The notes beneath the pieces were generated by a model. The model was not told the origin of the DNA and did not search any database. It saw nothing but the letters and a program-made list of their open reading frames with translations. The translations under genes were made by a program, and so were the position numbers. From Rhizobium sp. BK602 (lineage in GTDB: Bacteria; Pseudomonadota; Alphaproteobacteria; Rhizobiales; Rhizobiaceae), in contig NZ_JACIBC010000001.1 in NCBI RefSeq assembly GCF_014195095.1, positions 124,001-188,000 of the forward strand: a stretch of 64,000 nt of DNA, given 5' to 3'. How positions within the stretch are numbered: the first letter of the stretch is position 1; each line of letters starts with the position of its first letter. This document shows, piece by piece, positions 43,307 to 52,047 of this stretch.

Positions 43307-44239
43307 TCAGTCGAACAGGCTTGAGACCGATTCTTCCTGGCTGGTGCGGTTGATCGCTTCGCCGATGAGGTTTGCCGTCGTGATGACGCGGATATTCGGC
43401 GCCGATTGCACGGCGGTCGTCGGCTGGATGGAATCGGTGATGACGAGTTCCTTCAGCTTCGAATTGGTGACGCGGGTCACCGCGCCACCCGACAGGACGC
43501 CGTGGGTGATATAGGCGGTGACGCTTGCCGCGCCCTTTGCGAGCAGGGCGTCGGCGGCATTGCAGAGCGTGCCGCCGGAATCGACGATGTCGTCGATCAG
43601 CAGGCAGTCTTTTCCTTCGACGTCGCCGATGATGTTCATCACTTCGGATTCACCGGGGCGATCACGGCGCTTGTCCACGATCGCCAGCAGACAGTCGAGA
43701 CGTTTGGCGAGCGCACGGGCGCGCACGACGCCGCCGACGTCGGGCGAAACCACCATGACGTTGCCGATATCGTAGTTGGCCTTGATGTCGCGAGTCAGGA
43801 TCGGAATCGCGTAGAGATTGTCTGTGGGAATATCGAAGAAGCCCTGGATCTGGCCTGCATGCAGGTCGAGCGTCAGAACGCGGTCGGCGCCGGCCTCGGT
43901 GATCAGATTGGCCACCAGCTTGGCCGAGATCGGGGTGCGTCCGGAGGCGCGTCGATCCTGGCGAGCGTAGCCGAAATAGGGAAGAACCGCCGTGATGCGC
44001 CGCGCCGAGGAGCGGCGCATGGCGTCGATCATGATCAACAGTTCCATGAGATGGTCATTGGTCGGAAACGACGTCGACTGAACGACGAATACGTCTTCGC
44101 CGCGTACGTTTTCCTGGATTTCCACAAAGATTTCCTGGTCCGCGAAACGCCGGACGCTGGCCTTGCCCAAGGGAACACCAAGATAATTGCAGATCGCTTC
44201 GGCAAGATGCCTGTTCGAATTCCCTGCGAAAACCTTCAT
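43307..44239 (-). CDS. prs: Ribose-phosphate pyrophosphokinase
   Basis: 310 residues; makes PRPP from ribose 5-phosphate and [21 protein letters not shown] near residue 80 is the ATP/flexible loop region, [19 protein letters not shown] the ribose phosphate part, and [12 protein letters not shown] the PRPP loop. It feeds nucleotide, histidine and tryptophan synthesis and the apt reaction. The length and motifs are standard. Confidence 0.97.
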   Translation of the reverse strand: MKVFAGNSNRHLAEAICNYLGVPLGKASVRRFADQEIFVEIQENVRGEDVFVVQSTSFPTNDHLMELLIMIDAMRRSSARRITAVLPYFGYARQDRRASGRTPISAKLVANLITEAGADRVLTLDLHAGQIQGFFDIPTDNLYAIPILTRDIKANYDIGNVMVVSPDVGGVVRARALAKRLDCLLAIVDKRRDRPGESEVMNIIGDVEGKDCLLIDDIVDSGGTLCNAADALLAKGAASVTAYITHGVLSGGAVTRVTNSKLKELVITDSIQPTTAVQSAPNIRVITTANLIGEAINRTSQEESVSSLFD

Positions 44240-44272
44240 TTTGGCCCGCCTATTACCAATCTGATAGCCGCG

Positions 44273-44301
44273 CTTTTAACCGCCTCGCTTCCGAATGCAA
44301 G
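44273..44301 (-). promoter_or_regulatory. Candidate promoter of prs
   Basis: Minus strand CTTGCA (plus 44296-44301), 17 bases, TAAAAG (plus 44273-44278), about 35 bases before the prs start. Confidence 0.4.
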
Positions 44302-44344
44302 GGGGAGACGCACGATAGTTCTTATATTTCTGAAAAGCTTGTGG

Positions 44345-45211
44345 CTATCCACCGCGAGAATCGCGCCAGGAATTGAATTCCGACATGGTCTTGCTGGCGA
44401 TTTTCTGCATGACGGCCGGCGGGACGGCGGCCCAGGGATCGCCACGCTTCAGCGGTGCGCTTTCGGCACCCTGAATGCGATGCAGGCGGGCGCCGCTATT
44501 GTCGAGGACGTCCCAGACATAGGTGACGGAGATTTGCGGTCCGTCCTCGAAGGCGGAGAGATAGCCCTTGAGAATGTAGCTGGCGCTGGAATCGCCCGAA
44601 CCCTTGATCGTCAGGCCGAGAGAACGGGCTTCGGCGCCGAGCTGGCGTGAAAGCGGCGTGACGGCTTCGACCGGGGCGCCAATGATCGGCAGGAAGCGGA
44701 CGCTGTTGCCGCCGGTCGCGGCGGGGGAAAGCGATGCCTGCTGTTGATCGGGCTGCGGCTCCTCGCTCTGCTGGGTCATCTGCGGTTGCGGCTGCGAATC
44801 TTCGGCCAGACGGCGGTCGATTTCGCGCTGTTCGTCGGCCTGGGAGATCGGATTGTTGTCCGGCGGGATGGCAGCGGTCTGCGAGCCATCGAGCGGGCGC
44901 GACGCGTAAGGATTGGAGCCGCCGTTTCTGAGGGCGGCCGCCTGATCGTCCAGCGAGCCGCCGCCGGCGCTTTGCGGCTGATAGCCCTGTTGCTGATAGG
45001 TTTGCTGCTGGTAGCTATAGCTGTTCTGCGAGGTCTGGAAGCTCCGCTCCTGCCGCGAGTTGGCGGCCATGCGCTCGACATCGCGCTGGGTGACGGGGCT
45101 GGAACCGGCGTCACCGATGCTTTCGGGCGGCGTCAGGGCGTCTGTCGTGTTGCAGGCGGCGAGCGCAAGGCATAAGCCGACGGGAATCAACGCTGTCCTG
45201 ACCAGTCCCAT
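44345..45211 (-). CDS. Outer-envelope lipoprotein, unknown function
   Basis: 288-residue lipoprotein. The lipobox LAAC is at residues 17-20 (signal MGLVRTALIPVGLCLALAAC), so Cys20 is acylated. The region ~55-150 is rich in Gln, Ser and Pro and probably disordered (SYQQQTYQQQGYQPQ). A folded C-terminal domain (FLPIIGAPVEAVTPLSRQLGAEARSLGLT to the end) follows. I start at ATG 45211; a GTG at 45217 would put the ribosome binding site AGGA too close. It lies between the M24 gene and prs on the same strand. It may be matured by the Lgt encoded at 48513. Confidence 0.83.
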   Translation of the reverse strand: MGLVRTALIPVGLCLALAACNTTDALTPPESIGDAGSSPVTQRDVERMAANSRQERSFQTSQNSYSYQQQTYQQQGYQPQSAGGGSLDDQAAALRNGGSNPYASRPLDGSQTAAIPPDNNPISQADEQREIDRRLAEDSQPQPQMTQQSEEPQPDQQQASLSPAATGGNSVRFLPIIGAPVEAVTPLSRQLGAEARSLGLTIKGSGDSSASYILKGYLSAFEDGPQISVTYVWDVLDNSGARLHRIQGAESAPLKRGDPWAAVPPAVMQKIASKTMSEFNSWRDSRGG

Positions 45212-45267
45212 GCGCACGATCCTTTTCCTTCGAGGGCCTCCCCGTTCAGGATCGCTATTTTACGCCG

Positions 45268-46419
45268 CTAACGGTTAAGAAATTCGAGCGGATGCCGCGA
45301 CAGGGCTCTCGGGGCCTGCGAGGTCGTCAGATAGGTCTGGCCGAGGGTCATTGCCGTCCCCGTATCGGAATCCATGATGATCATGTGCACGAAGAGCGAC
45401 ATGTCCTCGCCGATCTCCTGGGGATTGCCGGCATGGAACATCTGATGCTCCATCCAGGACGGGGCGAAGCGGGCGCCGAGCGAATAGCCGCAGGCATTCA
45501 GCCGGTGGCGGGCAAGGCCGCGCTCGTCCATGATCTTCGCATGCATGTCGAAGACGTCGCCGAAGGTGTGGCCGGGTGTCAGCACGGTCTCGACCGCCTG
45601 GATGGTTTCGAGGCAGGCGCTGAAGAGCTCGCGGTGGCGGTGGCTCGGATCGCCGATGACGACGGTGCGCATCATGGCGGCGTGGTAGTGGGCATAGGTA
45701 CCGGCCCATTCGAGCGTAAGCTGGTCGGCTGCATCCAGCTTGCGGCGGCCGGATTTATAGCGGCAGAGCAGGGCCTCCGGGCCGGAGCCGATGATGAAAC
45801 CATTGGCGGGATAATCGCCGCCGCCGGAGAAGATCGTGCCCTGCATCGCGGCGAGAATTTCGGCCTCGTCGGCGCCGGGTCCGATCAGGGCCAGAGCTGC
45901 GTCCAGCGCGTCGTCGGCAAGGGCGGCGGCGCGTTCGATATAGGCGATTTCGGCCGGACTCTTGATGAGGCGCAGGCCACCGACGAGATAGGATGCATCG
46001 ACGATCTGGCCGAAGGTCGCGATCTGGTTGTCTAGCAGGCGGGCGGCGCGGCCGGTCATGCCGTGCGTATCGTACTCGACGCCGATGCGGGCGCCGAGCA
46101 GGTCGAGCTCGACCAGCAATTCCTTGAGGTCGAGCGCCGGATCGGCATTGGTGCGGTCGACCCAGACGCGGATGTCGGAAATGATCGAGGTCAGCTGCGC
46201 CTGGCGGAGGTCGGCCGAGCGGGTCAAAAGAACCATCGTGCCATCAGACTTGACCACCAGCGTCTGAAAGAAGCAGTAGCCGAAGGTGTCGTAACCCGTC
46301 AGCCAATACATGCTTTCCTGCGCGAACAGCAGCATCGCATCGAGTTTGTCTTCCTGCATTTTCGCAAGAAGGCGGGCCAGGCGGGCGTCGAATTCGCTGC
46401 GGTCAAAATGCAGGGCCAT
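45268..46419 (-). CDS. M24 family protein, creatinase/ectoine-hydrolase-like, metal site lost
   Basis: 383-residue protein of the pita-bread fold (M24). Canonical aminopeptidase metal ligands are absent: LEWAGTYAHYHAAMMRT at residues 236-252 replaces the usual D-x-G...D-x-x-R-T, CGYSLG at 310-315 replaces GHGIG, and no EPG follows. The same substitutions occur in creatinase-type and ectoine hydrolase-type members, which do not use a metal. So it likely cleaves a small C-N bond substrate and not peptides. The start 46419 is one base after the pgeF stop, so coupled. Confidence 0.85.
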   Translation of the reverse strand: MALHFDRSEFDARLARLLAKMQEDKLDAMLLFAQESMYWLTGYDTFGYCFFQTLVVKSDGTMVLLTRSADLRQAQLTSIISDIRVWVDRTNADPALDLKELLVELDLLGARIGVEYDTHGMTGRAARLLDNQIATFGQIVDASYLVGGLRLIKSPAEIAYIERAAALADDALDAALALIGPGADEAEILAAMQGTIFSGGGDYPANGFIIGSGPEALLCRYKSGRRKLDAADQLTLEWAGTYAHYHAAMMRTVVIGDPSHRHRELFSACLETIQAVETVLTPGHTFGDVFDMHAKIMDERGLARHRLNACGYSLGARFAPSWMEHQMFHAGNPQEIGEDMSLFVHMIIMDSDTGTAMTLGQTYLTTSQAPRALSRHPLEFLNR

Positions 46420-46420
46420 G

Positions 46421-47203
46421 TCAGGAGCTCTCCTCGATGGCGATGGCGGAAATCTGCCGGCCGTAATCGGCCTCCTTCGCATGCGTGGTGCGACGATAGG
46501 AGAAGAAGCGATCGGCATCGGGGTAGGTGCAGATATCGAGGCTTTCCGCGCTCACGCCCGCCTTGCGCAGACGGCCGATCGTCAGCGCCGGCAGGTCGAA
46601 CATCGCGTGGCCTGGCCGTTCGGATGGGATGAAATATCGGGCGTAACCGGGATCGTAGGAGGTGAAACGGTCGACGAATTCGGGGCCGACTTCATAGCTT
46701 GCCTGGCTGATCGAGGGACCGAGGCAGGCGGTGATCGTCTCGCGCCTGGCGCCCAGCGCGACCATGGCTTCGATGGTGTTTTCCAGCACGCCGGTCAACG
46801 CGCCCTTCCAGCCGGCATGGGCGGCACCGATCACCCGGTTGTCGCGGTCGGCAAATAGAATCGGTCCGCAATCGGCGGCCAGCACGCCAAGCACGATCCC
46901 CGGCGTCGCCGTCACCATGGCGTCGGCCTGCGGCCGAGTGCCGTCATAGGTGGAATCGACGGTGACGACATCCGGCGAATGGATCTGATGCACCGTTGCA
47001 AGCCGTTCCAGCGGCAGGTCGAACCAGCCAGCGACACGACGGCGGTTTTCCTCGACATGGCCCCGGTCGTCATTCGATCCGAGACCGACATTCAGACCGC
47101 GATAGAGTCCCTGCGAAACGCCGCCTTCGCGGGTGAAATAGCCATGGCGGATGCCGGCGCTCTTGGCGGCGCTCAGCAGCGTGCTTTCGATCGGAGTCGG
47201 CAA
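46421..47203 (-). CDS. pgeF: Peptidoglycan editing factor PgeF / LACC1-type enzyme
   Basis: 260-residue YfiH/LACC1-family protein. The metal-binding site is visible as VHQIHSPDV (His72, His75), LAADCGP (Cys112) and AAHAGWKG (His129). E. coli PgeF checks that Ala is correctly placed in the peptidoglycan precursor; relatives are purine nucleoside phosphorylases. I use TTG 47203 because AAGGGA lies 7 bases before it and the length then matches the family. The frame is open to ATG 47299, with a low-complexity N-terminus and no ribosome binding site. It is coupled to the M24 gene downstream. Confidence 0.9.
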   Translation of the reverse strand: MPTPIESTLLSAAKSAGIRHGYFTREGGVSQGLYRGLNVGLGSNDDRGHVEENRRRVAGWFDLPLERLATVHQIHSPDVVTVDSTYDGTRPQADAMVTATPGIVLGVLAADCGPILFADRDNRVIGAAHAGWKGALTGVLENTIEAMVALGARRETITACLGPSISQASYEVGPEFVDRFTSYDPGYARYFIPSERPGHAMFDLPALTIGRLRKAGVSAESLDICTYPDADRFFSYRRTTHAKEADYGRQISAIAIEESS

Positions 47204-47335
47204 TGCTGCGTCCCTTGATGTCGTTTTTGGCGTGGAGCGTGATGAGTAACGCGTCTGTGGCGAAGCGGTTCGATTTGGTGGGGATGTTGGCCCAGCCATG
47301 CGCGCTCTGTCAATCCGCCGGCGTCCGTCCCTTGC

Positions 47336-48433
47336 TCAGCGCGCCGGGCGGAAGGGCATGAGATCGACCGCGGGGCTCGAGACCGCGAGCACCTTGAAAA
47401 GCTCTCCCATCTTGCCTTCGCCGGCGCCGGCAAGCCGTTCGACGGCGGTGCGAATTCCCTCCTGCGTGGTGGCATCGCGGTCGCGGCCGAGGCTCGCGGC
47501 GCGCTCCAGCAGGCCGAGGCCGAGCAGAAAATCGCCCTGATGGCAGCATCCGTTGATATGCAGGCCGGAGGCGAGCGCCGTTTCGGCCAGATGCTGGAAA
47601 TCGACATGGCTGGTGAGGTCGGCCTCGCCGGGGTGATCGAGCGGCGGGTCGTATTCATGCATGCGCACGGCCTGCAATGTATCGCCGAAGCCGGTCGCCA
47701 TATGTCCATAGTCGATGGCGAGCGCGGTGCCGCCATCGGCGGAGAGCCGGTCGCAGATCGTCGTCATCACCGCTTGCCGGGCAGGGGCAATCTCGAAGAT
47801 CGTGCCGACCGGCGGCAGCGGCCCTTTGGGAAGCAGCTCCGGATCGAGGCTCGCGACGCCGGCGGCGAAGGTCAGCTCATCATCGGCGTCCAGTCCGACC
47901 ATGCGCTCGCGGAAGCCGTTGGCGGTGCGGACGAATTGGCGGATGGGAATGGCGTCGAAGAGTTCGTTGGCGGCGAGCAGGGTAAAACCCGCCGGCACGT
48001 CGCCGAAATCCGAATGCCAGGAGATATTGTCGCCATGCTCGGCCAGCGTCTGGCGTTGAAAGCCCTGCAAGCGCTCGCTGGTTTCGACCAGATGCACGCT
48101 CATGCCGGCATGGAGGGCTGGCGCCAGCTTGGCGATGACGCGCAGCATGTCGGCCATCATCGTACCCCGTCCGGGACCGATTTCCACCAGGCGGACATCG
48201 GCGGGCGTCCCATGGCGCTGCCAAGCATGCACCATGAAGATGCCGATCATCTCGCCGAAGAGCTGGCTGATTTCGGGGGCGGTGACGAAATCACCGAGAC
48301 GACCGAAGGGCTCGCGGGTCTTGTAGTAGCCATGCTGGGGATCGGCGAGGCAGAGCGAAAAATAATCGGTGATGCTGACCGGTCCGTTGTTGCGGATGAT
48401 GGCTTTGATTTTTTCGCCGAGCGCGGTCGTCAT
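47336..48433 (-). CDS. MidA/NDUFAF7-family SAM-dependent methyltransferase
   Basis: 365-residue class I methyltransferase. VEIGPGRGTMMADMLR near residue 82 is motif I. The N-terminal GPVSITDYFSLCLADPQHGYYKTREPFGRLGDFVTAPEIS pattern is diagnostic of this family (DUF185). Mitochondrial NDUFAF7 methylates an Arg of a complex I subunit; bacterial members are thought to act similarly. It lies between lgt (79-base gap) and pgeF (132-base gap), all on the minus strand. The ribosome binding site before 48433 is weak. Confidence 0.9.
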   Translation of the reverse strand: MTTALGEKIKAIIRNNGPVSITDYFSLCLADPQHGYYKTREPFGRLGDFVTAPEISQLFGEMIGIFMVHAWQRHGTPADVRLVEIGPGRGTMMADMLRVIAKLAPALHAGMSVHLVETSERLQGFQRQTLAEHGDNISWHSDFGDVPAGFTLLAANELFDAIPIRQFVRTANGFRERMVGLDADDELTFAAGVASLDPELLPKGPLPPVGTIFEIAPARQAVMTTICDRLSADGGTALAIDYGHMATGFGDTLQAVRMHEYDPPLDHPGEADLTSHVDFQHLAETALASGLHINGCCHQGDFLLGLGLLERAASLGRDRDATTQEGIRTAVERLAGAGEGKMGELFKVLAVSSPAVDLMPFRPAR

Positions 48434-48450
48434 TATTTGGTCTCGCTAAT

Positions 48451-48497
48451 GCATGGTTCCGAAAAAGTATAAGGCGGTTTTCGGAATGACCATACGA
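48451..48497. repeat. Dispersed intergenic inverted repeat, copy 1
   Basis: GCATGGTTCCGAAAA ... TTTTCGGAATGACCATAC: a 9-bp perfect stem TTCCGAAAA (48457-48465) / TTTTCGGAA (48478-48486). It belongs to a well-known type of rhizobial intergenic repeat of the form GCATGATTCCGAAAA-n-TTTTCGGA. A degenerate copy lies on the other side of lgt. Confidence 0.5.
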
Positions 48498-48512
48498 TAT
48501 TTCATCCAGAGC

Positions 48513-49400
48513 TCAGGCCGTCGCGCCGGCAGCGGCATGGCGGGCGCGAAGCACGGCCCAGAGGCCGATCGCCACCATTGGCAGGGAGAGCACCATGCCC
48601 ATGGTTAGCCAGTTCGTGCCGAGGAGATAGCCGAGCTGGCTGTCAGGCTGGCGGAAGAATTCGACAAAAATACGTGAGAGCGCGTAGCCGATGATGAAAA
48701 CGCCGCTGACGGTGCCGGGCTTCTTCAGCGCCAGCGCCCAGCGGGTGAGGGCGAACAGGACGAGGAACAGCACGATGCCTTCTAGGCCGGCCTCATAGAA
48801 CTGGCTCGGATGGCGGGGATCGAGGCCGGCAGGGCAGATGCCCTGGTTGGCGGCGGCTAGATGCGGGCTGCAGAACACCATGGCCCAGGGAACGTCGCTC
48901 ACGCGGCCCCAAAGCTCGCCATTGACGAAATTGGCGATACGGCCGAAGAACAGGCCGATGGGCGCGACCGCGGCGACGATGTCGAACATGCTCCACATCG
49001 GAATCTTGTTGCGCCTGGCAAAGAAAGTCATGGCGATGGTCGTGCCGACCAGCCCGCCATGGAAGGACATGCCGCCCTTGTTGATCTGTATGGCCCGGAT
49101 CGGATCGGCGATCACTTTGTCGAGATCGTAGAACAGGATGTAGCCGATGCGGCCGCCGAGGACGATGCCGATGGCGACCCAGAGAATGAAATCGTCCAGA
49201 TGGACGCGCGTCATCGGCGCGGTGTCGTTCAGCCAGAGCTTGCCGTTGTCGACCAGACGGCGGGCATAGAGCCAGCCGAGCAGGATGCCCGCGACATAGG
49301 CGAGGCCGTACCAATGGATGGGCCACGGGCCGAGCCAAAAGGCGACCGGATCGATATCGGGGAAGGGCAGGATGGCGGCGAGGTTGGCGGAGGTCAGCAA
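48513..49400 (-). CDS. lgt: Prolipoprotein diacylglyceryl transferase
   Basis: 295 residues, about seven membrane helices; attaches diacylglycerol to the lipobox Cys of prolipoproteins. The signature GRIANFVNGELWG and GGRIGYILFYDL are kept. The start appears to be TTG 49400, since homologues begin MLTSxNLAAxLPFPDIDP; no ATG upstream is in frame and there is no clear ribosome binding site, so the start is only probable. It is first in the run lgt-midA-pgeF-M24. Its own substrates include the lipoprotein at 44345. Confidence 0.93.
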   Translation of the reverse strand: MLTSANLAAILPFPDIDPVAFWLGPWPIHWYGLAYVAGILLGWLYARRLVDNGKLWLNDTAPMTRVHLDDFILWVAIGIVLGGRIGYILFYDLDKVIADPIRAIQINKGGMSFHGGLVGTTIAMTFFARRNKIPMWSMFDIVAAVAPIGLFFGRIANFVNGELWGRVSDVPWAMVFCSPHLAAANQGICPAGLDPRHPSQFYEAGLEGIVLFLVLFALTRWALALKKPGTVSGVFIIGYALSRIFVEFFRQPDSQLGYLLGTNWLTMGMVLSLPMVAIGLWAVLRARHAAAGATA

Positions 49401-49415
49401 GATTGTCGGGTCCGT

Positions 49416-49465
49416 TAGAGCATGAGTCCCAAAAAGCGGGTGAGGTTTCGGGATCGGAGCATGCT
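49416..49465. repeat. Dispersed intergenic inverted repeat, degenerate copy 2
   Basis: GAGCATGAGTCCCAAAAAGCGGGTGAGGTTTCGGGA...GAGCATGC. Same layout as the copy at 48451 (GCATG, then CCxAAAA, then TTTCGG, then GCATG), but with mismatches in the stem. It lies 15 bases before the lgt start on its upstream side. Confidence 0.4.
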
Positions 49466-49656
49466 AGTCCAATGTGCGCGGAACATGGCGGTCGCTATCG
49501 AAACGGTCAAGTCGATATTCTCACGTCGCTCCTCGCGCGCCGGCTTGTCCCGGCCTATCTCAATTTGCTTGCATCGGCCCCTGGGAAATCCTACCTCATC
49601 CCTATCTGGCCCTTTATGATGCCGTCCCATGGGCCGACGGCCGCAAGGAGATCATT

Positions 49657-49917
49657 ATGAGCACTGGACCGAACCGTATCATGGACGAATTCGCCAAGTT
49701 GATGACCGATGCCGCCGGTGCTGCCCAGGGCGTGCGGCGCGAGATCGAAACGGCCTTCAATGCCCATGCTGAGCGCTGGCTGAACAGCCTCGACATCGTC
49801 AAGCGCGAGGAATTCGAGGCCGTTCGCGAGATGGCGATCAAAGCGCGCGACGAGAACGAGGCGCTGCTGGCCAGAATCGAGGCGCTCGAAGCGCGTCTTT
49901 CCGCGAAAAGCAAGTAA
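49657..49917 (+). CDS. UbiK-like accessory factor (BMFP family)
   Basis: 86 residues. The C-terminal half is a predicted coiled coil (EFEAVREMAIKARDENEALLARIEALEARL), and the N-terminal half is an amphipathic helix with NRIMDEFAKLMTDAAGAAQG. This is the UbiK/YqiC layout, in which the protein assists late ubiquinone synthesis in E. coli. Such a role would link to the bc1 complex here only loosely. AAGGAG lies 6 bases before ATG 49657; the longer frame has no family match. Confidence 0.88.
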   Translation: MSTGPNRIMDEFAKLMTDAAGAAQGVRREIETAFNAHAERWLNSLDIVKREEFEAVREMAIKARDENEALLARIEALEARLSAKSK

Positions 49918-50308
49918 GCGCGATTAATTTTGCTAGAAATCGGTGCGGCAGGGCCCTGCCGCGCACTTTTCCTCTAAAATTTTCGGTGGTTTTTCCACTT
50001 GTGGACACTGGCAAAAAAGCCAATCGCCAGAGTCATTTATGACTCCCTTCTGAATAGACGCCGGAAGAGCTTTCCACAGCACCCTTCTCCAAAATCTCCC
50101 TTGAGGGGCTGGCATGCCGGGCATGCCGTTATACACTGATTTTAAATGATGATTCGAAACGGACTTGGTAAGCTCCGGGCAGGGTGGATGCGTTAGTCTG
50201 GCAGCCGTTCAACATCATCCCGAAGATGTTTCCGGAGTAAAACTGTTTGCGTTCTTTCAGTGTTCGAGCACGGGAAAGCTGCATTCGTTCCGGTCAAGAA
50301 GGTGCTGC
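49918..50308. other. Intergenic region, hairpins, no gene
   Basis: 391 bases. Just after the UbiK gene lies a perfect palindrome GCGGCAGGGCCCTGCCGC (49948-49965), with a T-rich TTTTCC after it, a possible terminator. Near 50111-50128 GGCATGCC and GGCATGCC form a smaller repeat. The rest probably holds the promoter of the YbjN gene. No supported gene is present. Confidence 0.4.
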
Positions 50309-50809
50309 ATGAGCCTTATGGAAATGGAAGTCGAACGACAGTCGAATCCGGTCGATATGATCGAATTCGTGGCCGCCAACAACGACTGGTCGTTCGAGCG
50401 GTCGGGCGAAGACGAAATCGCCATGACCGTCGAGGGGAAGTGGACGGATTATCATGTCTCCTTCTCCTGGATGGAGGAATTCGAGGCGCTGCACATAGCT
50501 TGCGCCTTCGACATCAAGGTTCCGGATATCCGCGTCAACGAGGTCATCAAGCTCCTGTCCTGCATCAACGGGCAGGTGCTGATGGGGCATTTCGACCTGT
50601 GGCGGCAGGAGGATATCGTGATCTTCCGGCAGTCGCTGCTGCTGTCGGGCGGCGCCGAGCCGACCAACCGGCAGGTGGAAGTGCTGCTCTCCAACGCCCT
50701 TGACACCTGCGAGGCTTACTATCAGGCTTTCCAATTCGTGGTGTGGTCCGGCCTCGACGCCAATCGCGCCATGGAGGCCGTGCTGTTCGAAACCGTGGGC
50801 GAATGCTGA
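50309..50809 (+). CDS. YbjN domain protein
   Basis: 166-residue cytoplasmic protein of the YbjN family, of unknown mechanism; E. coli YbjN affects motility and stress responses. The fold region runs from NPVDMIEFVAANNDWSFER to the end, with FDLWRQEDIVIFRQSLLLSGG as the characteristic strand-loop. I start at ATG 50309, with AAGGTG before it; the frame is open to 50165, but those residues are not part of the domain. It ends one base before proC, so the two are co-transcribed. Confidence 0.85.
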   Translation: MSLMEMEVERQSNPVDMIEFVAANNDWSFERSGEDEIAMTVEGKWTDYHVSFSWMEEFEALHIACAFDIKVPDIRVNEVIKLLSCINGQVLMGHFDLWRQEDIVIFRQSLLLSGGAEPTNRQVEVLLSNALDTCEAYYQAFQFVVWSGLDANRAMEAVLFETVGEC

Positions 50810-50810
50810 T

Positions 50811-51647
50811 ATGACCGCCGCATCCTCAAGCCTTCTCGCATCGTCCGGTGCCATCATCCTGATCGGCGCCGGCAATATGGGCGGCGCGCTGCTGACGGGC
50901 TGGCTGAAGAACGGCGTGCCGGGTTCTTGTGTGATCGTGGTCGATCCGCAGCCTTCCGAGGCCATGTCGAAGCTGATCGGCGATGCCGGTGCCAGGCATG
51001 TGACGAGCGTGCCGGCCGATATCAAGGCCGGCGTCCTCTTCATCGCCGTCAAGCCGCAGGTTCTGGATGCGGTGCTGCCGCCGTTCAAGCAGGTGGTCGG
51101 CGCGGATACGGTGGTGGTATCGATCGCGGCGGGCAAGACGCTGGCATCCCTTGAGGCACATCTTGGGAAGGCGGCGATGGTGCGCGCCATGCCGAATACG
51201 CCGGCCATGGTCGGCCGTGGCGTCACCGGTGCCTTCGCCAATGCCGAGGTCGGCGAGCGCCAGCGGCAACTGGTGAACGATCTTCTGAAAGTGTCCGGCC
51301 CTGTCGAATGGGTGCCGGAAGAGGCCGATATCGATTCCGTGACGGCGGTGTCCGGCAGCGGGCCGGCCTATGTCTTTTATCTCGTCGAGTGCATGGCGGA
51401 GGCGGGGCGAAAGCTCGGTCTGCAGGCGGACCTCGCCATGCGGCTCGCACGGGAAACTGTCGCGGGGGCTGGTGAATTGTTGCATCAGTCCCCCGATGAC
51501 GCTTCGCGCTTGCGCCAGAACGTGACCTCTCCCGGTGGAACGACAGCGGCGGCCCTTGCCGTCCTGATGGCGCAAGACGGCATGCAGCCGCTGTTCGATG
51601 AGGCGCTGGAAGCAGCGCGCAAGCGCGCGCAGGAACTGGCGGGCTGA
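50811..51647 (+). CDS. proC: Pyrroline-5-carboxylate reductase
   Basis: 278 residues; last step of proline synthesis, NAD(P)H-dependent reduction of pyrroline-5-carboxylate. The Rossmann start LIGAGNMGGALLTGW is at residues 17-31; SGSGPAYVF and NVTSPGGTT are the C-terminal dimer-domain signatures. It starts one base after the YbjN stop. Confidence 0.96.
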   Translation: MTAASSSLLASSGAIILIGAGNMGGALLTGWLKNGVPGSCVIVVDPQPSEAMSKLIGDAGARHVTSVPADIKAGVLFIAVKPQVLDAVLPPFKQVVGADTVVVSIAAGKTLASLEAHLGKAAMVRAMPNTPAMVGRGVTGAFANAEVGERQRQLVNDLLKVSGPVEWVPEEADIDSVTAVSGSGPAYVFYLVECMAEAGRKLGLQADLAMRLARETVAGAGELLHQSPDDASRLRQNVTSPGGTTAAALAVLMAQDGMQPLFDEALEAARKRAQELAG

Positions 51648-51670
51648 TTTCAGGATAAAAGGACATGCCC

Positions 51671-52012
51671 ATGGCGGAAGAGATCACCTATGGCGATTTC
51701 GAGCGGGTGGATATCCGTGTCGGCACGATCATCGAGGCTGAAGCCTTTCCGGAAGCGCGCAAGCCGGCCTACAAATTGAAGATCGATTTCGGGCCGGAGA
51801 TCGGCATCAAGCGTTCCTCGGCGCAGATCACCGTGCACTATACGCTGGAGAGCCTGATCGGCCGGCAGATCCTCGCCGTCGTCAACTTCCCGCCGCGCCA
51901 GATCGGCCCCGTCCGCTCCGAAGTGCTGACCCTCGGCTTCGAGGACGAGAATGGCGCGATCGTGCTGGCGGCGGTGACGCAGCCGGTGCCGAACGGCAGG
52001 AAAATGATGTGA
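51671..52012 (+). CDS. csaA: tRNA-binding CsaA-type protein
   Basis: 113-residue OB-fold tRNA-binding protein. [34 protein letters not shown] is diagnostic of the CsaA branch (chaperone-like secretion helper in Bacillus), and [18 protein letters not shown] closes the fold. Function in Gram-negatives is unclear. I start at ATG 51671 with AAAGGA 7 bases before it; ATG 51665 would have the site too close. It lies 23 bases after proC on the same strand. Confidence 0.9.
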   Translation: MAEEITYGDFERVDIRVGTIIEAEAFPEARKPAYKLKIDFGPEIGIKRSSAQITVHYTLESLIGRQILAVVNFPPRQIGPVRSEVLTLGFEDENGAIVLAAVTQPVPNGRKMM

Positions 52013-52047
52013 TCCTGGCCTTTTCCCGTTGGGGAGAAGGTCATCCG

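Noticed and set aside
49933..50136. A 67-codon minus-strand frame after the UbiK-like gene
   Set aside because: No ribosome binding site, and it includes a perfect palindrome that looks like a terminator region.
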